Source: Loktanella sp. 5RATIMAR09 (GTDB taxonomy: Bacteria > Pseudomonadota > Alphaproteobacteria > Rhodobacterales > Rhodobacteraceae). Taken from it: a stretch of DNA of 64,000 nt. Where the stretch lies: contig NZ_LJAL01000003.1 in NCBI RefSeq assembly GCF_001419985.1, positions 310,001 through 374,000 of the forward strand. The letters are read 5' to 3'. Within the stretch, counting starts at the first letter, position 1, and every line of letters begins with the position of its first letter. The notes beneath the pieces are model-generated. The model saw only the letters and a list, made by a program, of their open reading frames with translations, ran no database searches and was not told where the DNA came from. Positions 57,300-64,000 of this stretch are shown piece after piece. The position numbers were made by a program, and so were the translations under genes.

Positions 57300-57301
57300 C
57301 A

Positions 57302-58546
57302 TCAATGCGCCACCCCCGCCGCCACGCTTTCATCAATGAACTTGCCTTCGCGGAAGCGGAACATGCTGAATTCATCCGTGAGCGGCGACTGCCCCTTAGC
57401 CATCAGCTCGGCCATGGCCCAGCCTGATCCCGGGATTGCCTTGAACCCGCCGGTGCCCCAGCCGCAGTTGACGAACACGCCCTCGACAGGGGTTTTTGAC
57501 AGAATGGGTGAGCGGTCGCCCGTCACATCCACGATCCCGCCCCATTGGCGCAGCATTTTCAGCCGCGCGATCATCGGGAAGGTTTCGACCAAGGCGCGCA
57601 CGGTTTCCTCGATATGGTGGAACGACCCGCGCTGGGTGTAGTTGTTGTACCCGTCGGTACCGCCGCCAATCACCATTTCCCCCTTGTCGGACTGGCTCAT
57701 ATAGCCGTGCACGGTGTTGGCCATCACGACCACGTCCATGCAGGGTTTGATCGGCTCCGACACCAGCGCCTGAAGTGCCACGCTTTCAATCGGCAACCGG
57801 AACCCCGCCATCTGTGCCAGCACACCGGAATGGCCTGCCACAACCATACCAAGCTTATCGCAATCAATCGGCCCTTGGGTCGTGTCAACGCCCACGACCT
57901 TGCCGTTCGCCTGACGCACCGCTTTGACCTCGCATTGCTGGATCACATCCATGCCCATATCCGAACACGCACGGGCATAGCCCCACGCCACCGCATCGTG
58001 CCGCGCGGTCCCGCCACGGGCCTGCCACAGACCGCCCAGCACTGGATAGCGCGGGCCGTCGATATTCATGATCGGGCAGAGTTCCTTGACGCGCGCAGGT
58101 TCGATCCATTCGGTCGTGACCCCTTGCAACGCATTGGCGTGGGCGGTGCGTTTGTAGCCCCGCACCTCATGCTGGGTCTGGGCCAGCATGATCACGCCGC
58201 GCGGGCTGAACATGACGTTATAATTCAGATCCTGCGACATCGTTTCATAAAGCGAGCGGGATTTTTCATAGATCGCGGCAGACGGGTCTTGCAGGTAATT
58301 CGAGCGGATGATCGTGGTGTTCCGCCCCGTGTTCCCGCCACCAAGCCAGCCTTTTTCCAGGATCGCCACATTGGTAATGCCAAAGTTCTTGCCCAGATAA
58401 TACGCGGTGGCCAATCCGTGCCCGCCAGCCCCCACGATAATCGCATCATATTTCTTCTTGGGGGCACGTTTGGCCCACGCCCGGTCCCAGCCGGTGTGCT
58501 GGCGCATGGCTTCTTTGGCGATCGCAAAGGCGGAATAGCGTTTCAT
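57302..58546 (-). CDS. soxB: Sarcosine oxidase beta subunit
   Basis: 414 residues from the ATG at 58546; the longer frame runs into the divergent ccmI promoter. The FAD dinucleotide motif is IIVGAGGHGLATAYYLG near residue 37. His183 in GGTARHDAVAWG is at the place of the histidine that binds FMN covalently in this family. The C-terminal CGWGTGGFKAIPGSG completes the FAD site. It carries sarcosine oxidation. It is separated from soxD by about 590 bases, unlike the usual tight soxBDAG operon. Confidence 0.96.
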   Translation of the reverse strand: MKRYSAFAIAKEAMRQHTGWDRAWAKRAPKKKYDAIIVGAGGHGLATAYYLGKNFGITNVAILEKGWLGGGNTGRNTTIIRSNYLQDPSAAIYEKSRSLYETMSQDLNYNVMFSPRGVIMLAQTQHEVRGYKRTAHANALQGVTTEWIEPARVKELCPIMNIDGPRYPVLGGLWQARGGTARHDAVAWGYARACSDMGMDVIQQCEVKAVRQANGKVVGVDTTQGPIDCDKLGMVVAGHSGVLAQMAGFRLPIESVALQALVSEPIKPCMDVVVMANTVHGYMSQSDKGEMVIGGGTDGYNNYTQRGSFHHIEETVRALVETFPMIARLKMLRQWGGIVDVTGDRSPILSKTPVEGVFVNCGWGTGGFKAIPGSGWAMAELMAKGQSPLTDEFSMFRFREGKFIDESVAAGVAH

Positions 58547-58748
58547 CAGGGTCCAGAATCCTCTGTCTCGGGCGGCACTGCTGTTGCATACTATCTGGAC
58601 CCTGCGCCTGTCCAAGAGGATACTCTTAACGGCGCATCGATTGCTATTTACGACACGCCCGCTCGGACGTATGCGGCACAATGGACCTAGGGTCTTTCAA
58701 CCCACTGATCAGGTAGTTATGTCTACGGAGCAAGCGGCCGAGGATAGA

Positions 58749-59990
58749 ATGGATATTTGGACAAACATTTTTAATTCAGTGCAAGATCAGCCAGTTTTCT
58801 GGATTGTTTGCGCTGCTCTGACACTTGGTGTGACGGCATTGATGGTGACCCCTCTGGTGCGGCCCAAAGAGGTTGGTGACGACAACCCCGATATCGCCAT
58901 CTACCGCGCCCAACTGGAAGAGATCGACCGCGATCTGGAACGCCAGTTGCTGGAACCCGAAGAGGCCGAGCGTGCCCGCACCGAAGTGGCCCGCCGTCTG
59001 TTGGCGGCAAGCAACGCCGCCGTGAAACCGACAGCGGACACCAAACCCAACCGCTGGTTACCTGCAGCAATCATTGCGGTGATGCTGGGCTTGGGCTTTG
59101 GCACCTACTGGATGATTGGCGCACCCGGTTATCCCGATATGCCGTTACAGGCCCGCCTTGCCGCGAGCGAGGACATCCGCGCGAACCGTCCGTCACAGGC
59201 CGCATTAGAGGTCGCAGCACCTGCGCCACCCGTCCCCGATGTCCCTGATGAGTACCGCGCAGCAGTCGAACAGCTGCGCGTCATTGCACCAACCCGCCCC
59301 GACGATCTTGAAGCGTGGTCGCGGCTGGCCATGGCAGAAGTAGAACTGCGCAATTATGCAGGCGCCGCCGCCGCACAGCAACAGGTCGTGGCCATCAAGG
59401 GCGATGCGGCCGAGCCGCTTGATCTGCAACGCCTGCTTGATCTCAAGGTTGTTGCCGCAGGTGGGTTTGTCTCGCCCGAAGCAGAAGCGCTGATCGGCGA
59501 TATCCTTGACAGCAACGCGGGCAATATCGCCGCGCGCTATTATTTGGGGTTACTTTATAACCAGACAGACCGCCCCGATCTGGCCCTGCGGCTCTGGCGC
59601 GAGATTATCGAAAATGGCGATCCCGCCAATTTCCATATCGCCAGCGCCCGCGCGCAGGTTGGCGACGCAGCCTTCCGCGCCGGTGTTGACTACGCCCTGC
59701 CCGAGGCGCGCGGTCCGTCATTTGAACAGATGGACGCAGCGCAAGATATGTCCGAAGAAGACCGCCAGGCCATGATCGGCGGGATGGTCGCGGGCCTCGC
59801 GGACCGGCTGGCAACCGACGGTGGCCCCGCCGAGGACTGGGCGCGCCTGATCCGCGCCTATGGCGTGTTGGGTGATCTTGATGCTGCGCGCACCGTCTGG
59901 ACCGAAGCACAGCAGGTCTTTGTCAGCAGCATGCGCGGCATGGAAATCCTGACCAACGCCGCCCGCGATGCAGGCGTTCTTGAGGAATGA
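58749..59990 (+). CDS. ccmI: Cytochrome c biogenesis protein CcmI
   Basis: 413 residues from the ATG at 58749 (GAGGA six bases upstream); an earlier ATG at 58719 is possible. Two membrane helices (about 13-33 and 90-110) flank a cytoplasmic leucine-zipper-like loop (EEIDRDLERQLLEPEEAERA). The periplasmic part (about 170-413) has TPR repeats that hold apocytochrome c. It is away from ccmABCDG, as is common in Rhodobacterales. Its stop overlaps the ruvX start (ATGA). Confidence 0.93.
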   Translation: MDIWTNIFNSVQDQPVFWIVCAALTLGVTALMVTPLVRPKEVGDDNPDIAIYRAQLEEIDRDLERQLLEPEEAERARTEVARRLLAASNAAVKPTADTKPNRWLPAAIIAVMLGLGFGTYWMIGAPGYPDMPLQARLAASEDIRANRPSQAALEVAAPAPPVPDVPDEYRAAVEQLRVIAPTRPDDLEAWSRLAMAEVELRNYAGAAAAQQQVVAIKGDAAEPLDLQRLLDLKVVAAGGFVSPEAEALIGDILDSNAGNIAARYYLGLLYNQTDRPDLALRLWREIIENGDPANFHIASARAQVGDAAFRAGVDYALPEARGPSFEQMDAAQDMSEEDRQAMIGGMVAGLADRLATDGGPAEDWARLIRAYGVLGDLDAARTVWTEAQQVFVSSMRGMEILTNAARDAGVLEE

Positions 59991-60463
59991 TCTGCAACAC
60001 GCCTGAGGATTTTGTCGCACAGATACCGGCAATGGGCGCGATTGCGGGGCTTGATCTTGGGACTGTCACAATCGGCGTTGCCGTCTCGGATGTGATGCGC
60101 TCGGTCGCGACCCCGCTTGAGACGATCAAACGCAAGAAATTCGGGGTGGATGCGGCCAAGCTGCTGGAGTTGACGACACACCGCCTTGTCACGGGCCTTG
60201 TGCTGGGATTGCCGATGAACATGGACGGATCAGAAGGGCCGCGCTGTCAGGCCACCCGCGCCTTTGCGCGCAATCTTGAAAAGCTGACCCCCCTGCCCAT
60301 CACCTTCTGGGACGAGCGTTTGTCGACGGTTGCCGCCGAACGCGCGCTGCTTGAGGCGGATACGTCACGCAAACGTCGCGCCGAGGTGATCGACCATGTT
60401 GCCGCAGGGTATATTTTGCAAGGTATGCTAGACCGTATGGCGCATCTAAGGAATCAGTCGTGA
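59987..60463 (+). CDS. ruvX: Holliday-junction resolvase-like RuvX (YqgF)
   Basis: 158 residues. The RNase H-like fold is seen as AIAGLDLGTVTIGVAVSD (catalytic Asp), LVLGLPMNMDGSEGPR, and FWDERLSTVAAERAL with the Asp/Glu pair. In bacteria it also processes 16S rRNA precursor ends. Starts overlap: ATGA with ccmI, and GTGA with the next gene, so ccmI-ruvX-DUF1289 is one operon. Confidence 0.95.
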   Translation: MICNTPEDFVAQIPAMGAIAGLDLGTVTIGVAVSDVMRSVATPLETIKRKKFGVDAAKLLELTTHRLVTGLVLGLPMNMDGSEGPRCQATRAFARNLEKLTPLPITFWDERLSTVAAERALLEADTSRKRRAEVIDHVAAGYILQGMLDRMAHLRNQS

Positions 60464-60705
60464 GCAAATCCGAAAACACCGATCACATCTGGTCGCGCGC
60501 CGAGATCGAAAGCCCCTGCATCAAGATCTGCGTGATCGAACCCAAAAGCCGCCTTTGCACAGGCTGTTTGCGCACGATCGACGAAATCGGCGCATGGTCG
60601 CGAATGACGGCTGAGGCACGGTCCGAAATCATGGCCGAACTGCCCACACGCGCAGGCCAGATCACCAAACGGCGCGGCGGGCGGACAGCGCGGCTGAAAC
60701 GCTAG
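60460..60705 (+). CDS. DUF1289 domain protein
   Basis: 81 residues from a GTG at 60460. Cysteines in SPCIKICVIEPKSRLCTGCLR form the DUF1289 zinc or iron-sulphur-type knot (C-x3-C-x8-C-x2-C), followed by the RTIDEIGAWSRMTAEAR helix. The tail is basic (TKRRGGRTARLKR). Family function is not established. It is coupled to ruvX by a GTGA overlap. Confidence 0.9.
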   Translation: MSKSENTDHIWSRAEIESPCIKICVIEPKSRLCTGCLRTIDEIGAWSRMTAEARSEIMAELPTRAGQITKRRGGRTARLKR

Positions 60706-60841
60706 GTCGTCGTTTCTGCGCGGTGGTCGCAGGTCAGGTGTTTTGCAAGGTCGGCTTTGCGGGACAAAGCTGCCGCTCATTCTGGTGCCGCAATCGGCTC
60801 GGCCTGTTGCCTCACCGAGCAAACAGCATTAGGTGAAATGT

Positions 60842-61498
60842 ATGCGCGTTTACAAATTTTATCCTGCCAAATGGGGCCTCGAAGCTTTGTCAAAGCGCCG
60901 CCTAAAAGTCTCCCCAATTGACGAACTTAATGATCCATTTGAGTATTTGTCGCTTGATCTGGGGCACAAGAGTGTACGCGCATGGGCAACGCAGTTTCGC
61001 AAAATCGTCTCTCAAGACAATGGGATCATCTCATTTTCCAGACATTGGTATCAACCATTGATGTGGGCACACTACGCGGAATCCCATAAAGGTATCGCGT
61101 TGGGCTTTGATGTCCCCGAGAGACTTCTATTCAAAATCGACTATGTTGAAAATCGGATAAAGCCCGATAAGGATTTCGGTCATTCCAAGGCTTCGATGCA
61201 AGCCTTGGTCAACAAATTGCTGGGAACAAAGCATATAGAGTGGTCGTACGAGGACGAGTATCGGTTGGTTCGACCATTGGAAAACTGCGTCAGTGAAGGT
61301 GATAAATTCTTTTCGGGGTTCAATCACACGACGGTCCTGAAAGAGGTTGTCCTAGGCGCTAGGTACGAGAGTTCACATTCTGATCAACTCGCTTACGAAT
61401 TAAAGTCCGAGGGCGTGAGTTTTCAAACCGCTCGAGCCGAATTTAAGGGATTTCGAATGACACCTCAGAAACTTTCGAAACTACAAAAACAGCTTTGA
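60842..61498 (+). CDS. DUF2971 family protein, probably acquired
   Basis: 218 residues from the ATG at 60842, with AGGTGA five bases upstream; a GTG at 60833 is less likely. It has the family layout VYKFYPAKWGLEALSKRRLK, DPFEYL, WAHYAESHKGIALGF and a HIEWSYEDEYRLVRPL stretch. DUF2971 members are accessory genes, often in islands or near defence loci; their activity is unknown. The gene is clearly AT-richer than its neighbours. The GC-rich intergenic stretch upstream (60740-60800) looks like repeat debris. Confidence 0.85.
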   Translation: MRVYKFYPAKWGLEALSKRRLKVSPIDELNDPFEYLSLDLGHKSVRAWATQFRKIVSQDNGIISFSRHWYQPLMWAHYAESHKGIALGFDVPERLLFKIDYVENRIKPDKDFGHSKASMQALVNKLLGTKHIEWSYEDEYRLVRPLENCVSEGDKFFSGFNHTTVLKEVVLGARYESSHSDQLAYELKSEGVSFQTARAEFKGFRMTPQKLSKLQKQL

Positions 61499-61604
61499 CT
61501 CTCTCAAACTGCACGGCGCATTACGGACATTGGTTTTACCTCCAGTTCTAACACTTAGGACTCAAACCGGACCTTCGCTACGATCAGCAAGATAGGTTAA
61601 TGCA

Positions 61605-62564
61605 TCAGGTCTTTTTTGCGTGCAATACTCGCCCGATGACGTTCATCAACAATTGCGCCGCCAGCGTCGATGTTGATCCGCTGTGGTCATAATCGGGGGC
61701 CACCTCGACCAGATCGAGCCCCACGATATTACCGCGTTTCGCGAGCCCTGCCAGCAGTTCCAGCACTTCGTAATAGATGAACCCGCCGTGACTTGGGGTT
61801 CCTGTGCCCGGTGCGATGGACGGATCGAAGGCATCAATATCGACGGTCACATAGTACGGCACGTCCGCAGGGATACGTTCCAACATCGCCTCAACGCCCA
61901 TTGCGCGAAACTGGCGCACGGACTGGATATCGGAGCCCATAGCACGGGCGTCCTCATAGCCGTCCTTGGCGGTGGAGGACACGTTGCGAATACCAATCTG
62001 GCTTAGCCCCGTCACATACGGCTTTTCCGCCGCGCGGCGCATCGGATTGCCATGGCCAAAGCGCACGCCGTGGCGTTCATCCACGAAATCCAGATGGGCA
62101 TCAATCTGGACCACATGGATCGGCCCTTGATCGTCAAAGGCGTTGATGCAGGGAATGTTCACCGAATGATCACCGCCCAAAACCACAGGGATCGCACCGG
62201 CGGCAAGGATTTTGCGCACGCCGAATTCGATATTCGCATGGCTTTGGAGGGTATCGGTATGCACGATGTCCGCGTCACCGATATCCACGATCGTCACCTC
62301 GGCAGGGTCGAGATAGGTGACATCATCCTCATGGTCATAGGCACCTGCGTGACCGAAGGAAAACAGGGTCGATGCCTCGCGGATCGCACGCGGCCCCATG
62401 CGCGCACCCGAGCGCCACTGTGTGCCGGCATCAAAGGGCGCGCCCATGACCGCAACATCGGCCTTGATCGCATCCCAGTCCGCCACGTAGGGGTATTTTC
62501 CAAAGGTGCAGATGCCCACAAACGGCAAATTCAGCCGTCCACCCTCATAGCCATGATTTGCCAT
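61605..62564 (-). CDS. Agmatinase-family ureohydrolase
   Basis: 319 residues from the ATG at 62564 (AAAGGAG upstream). The manganese (or nickel) ligands are visible in VVLGGDHSVNIP, VVQIDAHLDFVDERHG and VDIDAFDPSIAPGTGTPSHGG. It removes urea from a guanidino compound: agmatine, guanidinobutyrate or guanidinopropionate are all possible in this family. Ten past bases separate it from the ABC ATPase stop on the same strand, so the two may serve uptake and use of one compound, though the ATPase family does not fix the substrate. Confidence 0.9.
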   Translation of the reverse strand: MANHGYEGGRLNLPFVGICTFGKYPYVADWDAIKADVAVMGAPFDAGTQWRSGARMGPRAIREASTLFSFGHAGAYDHEDDVTYLDPAEVTIVDIGDADIVHTDTLQSHANIEFGVRKILAAGAIPVVLGGDHSVNIPCINAFDDQGPIHVVQIDAHLDFVDERHGVRFGHGNPMRRAAEKPYVTGLSQIGIRNVSSTAKDGYEDARAMGSDIQSVRQFRAMGVEAMLERIPADVPYYVTVDIDAFDPSIAPGTGTPSHGGFIYYEVLELLAGLAKRGNIVGLDLVEVAPDYDHSGSTSTLAAQLLMNVIGRVLHAKKT

Positions 62565-62642
62565 AAACGGCTCCTTTCCCTTATCAAATACAGGGGGAAC
62601 TATGGCCGATCTCGAAAGGCGCTGTAAGGGCAATTTTCGGTG

Positions 62643-63728
62643 CTAGCCGCCTGTGCGCGGAAACACAAAACACCGGTCGCGGCGGATCATCAGCCACAGC
62701 GGCATGCCGGGTTTCGGCAGAAATACCGACGGCACAATCGCCTTCAGGATCGAGCCGTCAAAATCCATGCGGAATTCCACAAGGCTGGAGGCCCCCATAA
62801 AGCGCGCCCGTTCCACCACGCCGCGCGCGGCAGTGCCGTCTTCCACTGTCGGATTCGGGCCGCGCCCAGCGCGATCAAAGTCGATCTTGAGGTGCTGGGG
62901 GCGGATCACGATATCCACCTCGGTCCCGTCAGGCACACCAGGGGCAAGGAACTGGCCAAAGGGCGTATCAGTCAGCGCGCCTTGCACCTTACCTTCCAGC
63001 ACATTGATATCACTAAAGAAAGCAGCCGCAGCCTTGTCCTTGGGCGTATTATAGATGTTGTAGGGCGCGCCCCGTTGGACAACCTTGCCGTTGCGCATCA
63101 GGGCGATCTCATCGGCCATGCGCATCGCCTCGCCCGGCTCGTGGGTGACCAGCAAGACAGCCGTGCCTTCGCTCTTGAGCACCTCAAGCGTTTCGTCGCG
63201 GATATCATCGCGCAGGCGGTCATCAAGGCCAGAGAACGGCTCATCCATCAACATGATGCGCGGACGCGGCGCAAGGGCACGGGCCAGCGCAATGCGCTGT
63301 TGTTCGCCGCCTGACAACTGATGGGGGTAATCATCAATATAGGCAGACATGCCGACTTTGGCCAACAGCTCATGCACGCGATCATTCGCTTTGCGGTTTT
63401 GCAGCCCGAAGGCCACGTTTTGCCCGACAGTCAGATGTGGAAACAGCGCAAAATCCTGAAACATCAACCCGATATGGCGCTGTTCGGGCGGTAGCGAAAC
63501 ATCGCCATCACAAACCAGCTTGCCATCGACAAGGATCGTCCCGCTGCTTTGCTTTTCTACCCCTGCTATAATGCGCAAAGTCGTGGATTTACCGCAGCCT
63601 GACGGGCCCAGCAAACAGGTTACCTGCCCTGGCATCACCGTCAGGCTCACGTCATCGACGACGCGGCGTCCGCCAAAGTCTTTGACGATGTGGCTGATCT
63701 CAAGGCGGGGGGCTGGCATAAAGGGCAT
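62643..63728 (-). CDS. ABC transporter ATPase of the PotA/FbpC type
   Basis: 361 residues. Walker A is LLGPSGCGKSTT. The signature is LSGGEQQRIALARALA and Walker B is IMLMDEPFSGLD. The C-terminal TOBE-type domain (about 240-361) includes EVDIVIRPQHLKID. Such ATPases serve polyamine, iron or similar binding-protein transporters. No permease is within the window. The order beside a ureohydrolase hints at a guanidino or polyamine substrate. The ATG at 63728 (AGGG nearby) was chosen; a second ATG lies nine bases on. Confidence 0.88.
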   Translation of the reverse strand: MPFMPAPRLEISHIVKDFGGRRVVDDVSLTVMPGQVTCLLGPSGCGKSTTLRIIAGVEKQSSGTILVDGKLVCDGDVSLPPEQRHIGLMFQDFALFPHLTVGQNVAFGLQNRKANDRVHELLAKVGMSAYIDDYPHQLSGGEQQRIALARALAPRPRIMLMDEPFSGLDDRLRDDIRDETLEVLKSEGTAVLLVTHEPGEAMRMADEIALMRNGKVVQRGAPYNIYNTPKDKAAAAFFSDINVLEGKVQGALTDTPFGQFLAPGVPDGTEVDIVIRPQHLKIDFDRAGRGPNPTVEDGTAARGVVERARFMGASSLVEFRMDFDGSILKAIVPSVFLPKPGMPLWLMIRRDRCFVFPRTGG

Positions 63729-63822
63729 TATCCCTGACGAAAACTATTGGGTATAGCGCACCTAACAACAGTTTTGCTGCGGGGCAAGGTCCACACCCTG
63801 CCCCTTCGTTTTTTCAAACGAC

Positions 63823-64000
63823 TTAAATCGTGGCGTTGATCGCGCCGCCGTCCAGAACGATGTTCTGACCCACGATAAAGCCTGCATGGTTCGAGCACAG
63901 GAACGCACACATCGCGCCGAATTCGGCAGCGGTTCCATAGCGGCGGGCAGGAATTGTCGCCTCGCGCTGGGCCTTGGCGGCCGCGATATCAATGCCTTGC
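63823..64000 (-). CDS. Short-chain dehydrogenase/reductase, C-terminal end
   Basis: 59 codons, start outside the window. The end reads RYGTAAEFGAMCAFLCSNHA then GFIVGQNIVLDGGAINATI, the common C-terminal SDR pattern (GxxxxVDGG). The substrate cannot be deduced from this part. The gene runs in the same direction as the ABC ATPase, with about 94 bases between them. Confidence 0.88.
   Translation of the reverse strand, partial: QGIDIAAAKAQREATIPARRYGTAAEFGAMCAFLCSNHAGFIVGQNIVLDGGAINATI

Overview
The window looks like a chromosomal segment of a marine alphaproteobacterium of the Rhodobacterales (Roseobacter group). The evidence is gene order and family content: yajC-secD-secF-ccmABCDG, TPR-bamB-der, the sox genes for tetrameric sarcosine oxidase, DUF6314 next to purB, a LuxI/LuxR pair of the roseobacter type, and GC-rich codon use. 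No plasmid, prophage, insertion sequence, rRNA operon or CRISPR array was seen. The only RNA gene found is a tRNA-Leu(UAG). No gene-free stretch exceeds about 300 bases; the longest gaps are upstream of rpsF, acnA, the RND operon and serS, and between soxB and soxD.

Layout. 1-4.1 kb: a truncated YceI protein, a two-helix membrane protein, the rpsF-rpsR-rplI operon behind a structured leader, and two exported proteins of unknown role. 4.2-7.5 kb: trigger factor, tRNA-Leu and the NAD(P)HX repair enzyme. 7.6-9.5 kb: glnB-glnA, nitrogen sensing and ammonium assimilation. 9.7-15.6 kb: UspA, an AGCS symporter, an orphan peptide-binding protein, a hydrolase-OsmC fusion and BioY. 15.7-19.7 kb: DUF6314, purB and a quorum-sensing locus (luxR-luxI plus a divergent LuxR-like receptor without a DNA-binding domain). 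19.7-23.7 kb: a FliG-like protein, a split-beta nitrile hydratase/thiocyanate hydrolase-like trio, a lipid A-type acyltransferase and a DUF1223 protein. 23.9-26.6 kb: aconitase. 26.7-32.7 kb: the long sec/ccm operon for protein translocation and cytochrome c maturation. 33-41 kb: porin, serS, a DUF2235 hydrolase, a TspO-like protein, der, bamB and a TPR protein. 41.2-46.2 kb: an RND efflux operon whose permease gene has an in-frame TGA. 46.2-52.7 kb: an Atm1-type exporter, a LysM protein, a LOG-family enzyme, a threonine dehydratase-like enzyme, a host-attachment-family protein, iron superoxide dismutase and a decayed VOC gene. 52.8-58.5 kb: the sox operon, split by small membrane-protein genes. 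58.7-64 kb: ccmI-ruvX-DUF1289, an AT-richer DUF2971 gene, a ureohydrolase, an ABC ATPase and the end of an SDR gene.

Most of the window is core metabolism. The points most worth checking are the LuxR-like receptor without an HTH and its inverted-repeat promoter, the three-gene metallo-hydrolase cluster joined by overlaps to an acyltransferase and preceded by an orphan FliG, the nonsense codon in the RND permease, a repeat-like element translated inside nnr, alternative pairings in the rpsF leader, and unannotated small membrane proteins inside the sox locus. Nothing here is clearly a wholly new system. The metallo-hydrolase cluster and the HTH-less receptor come closest.
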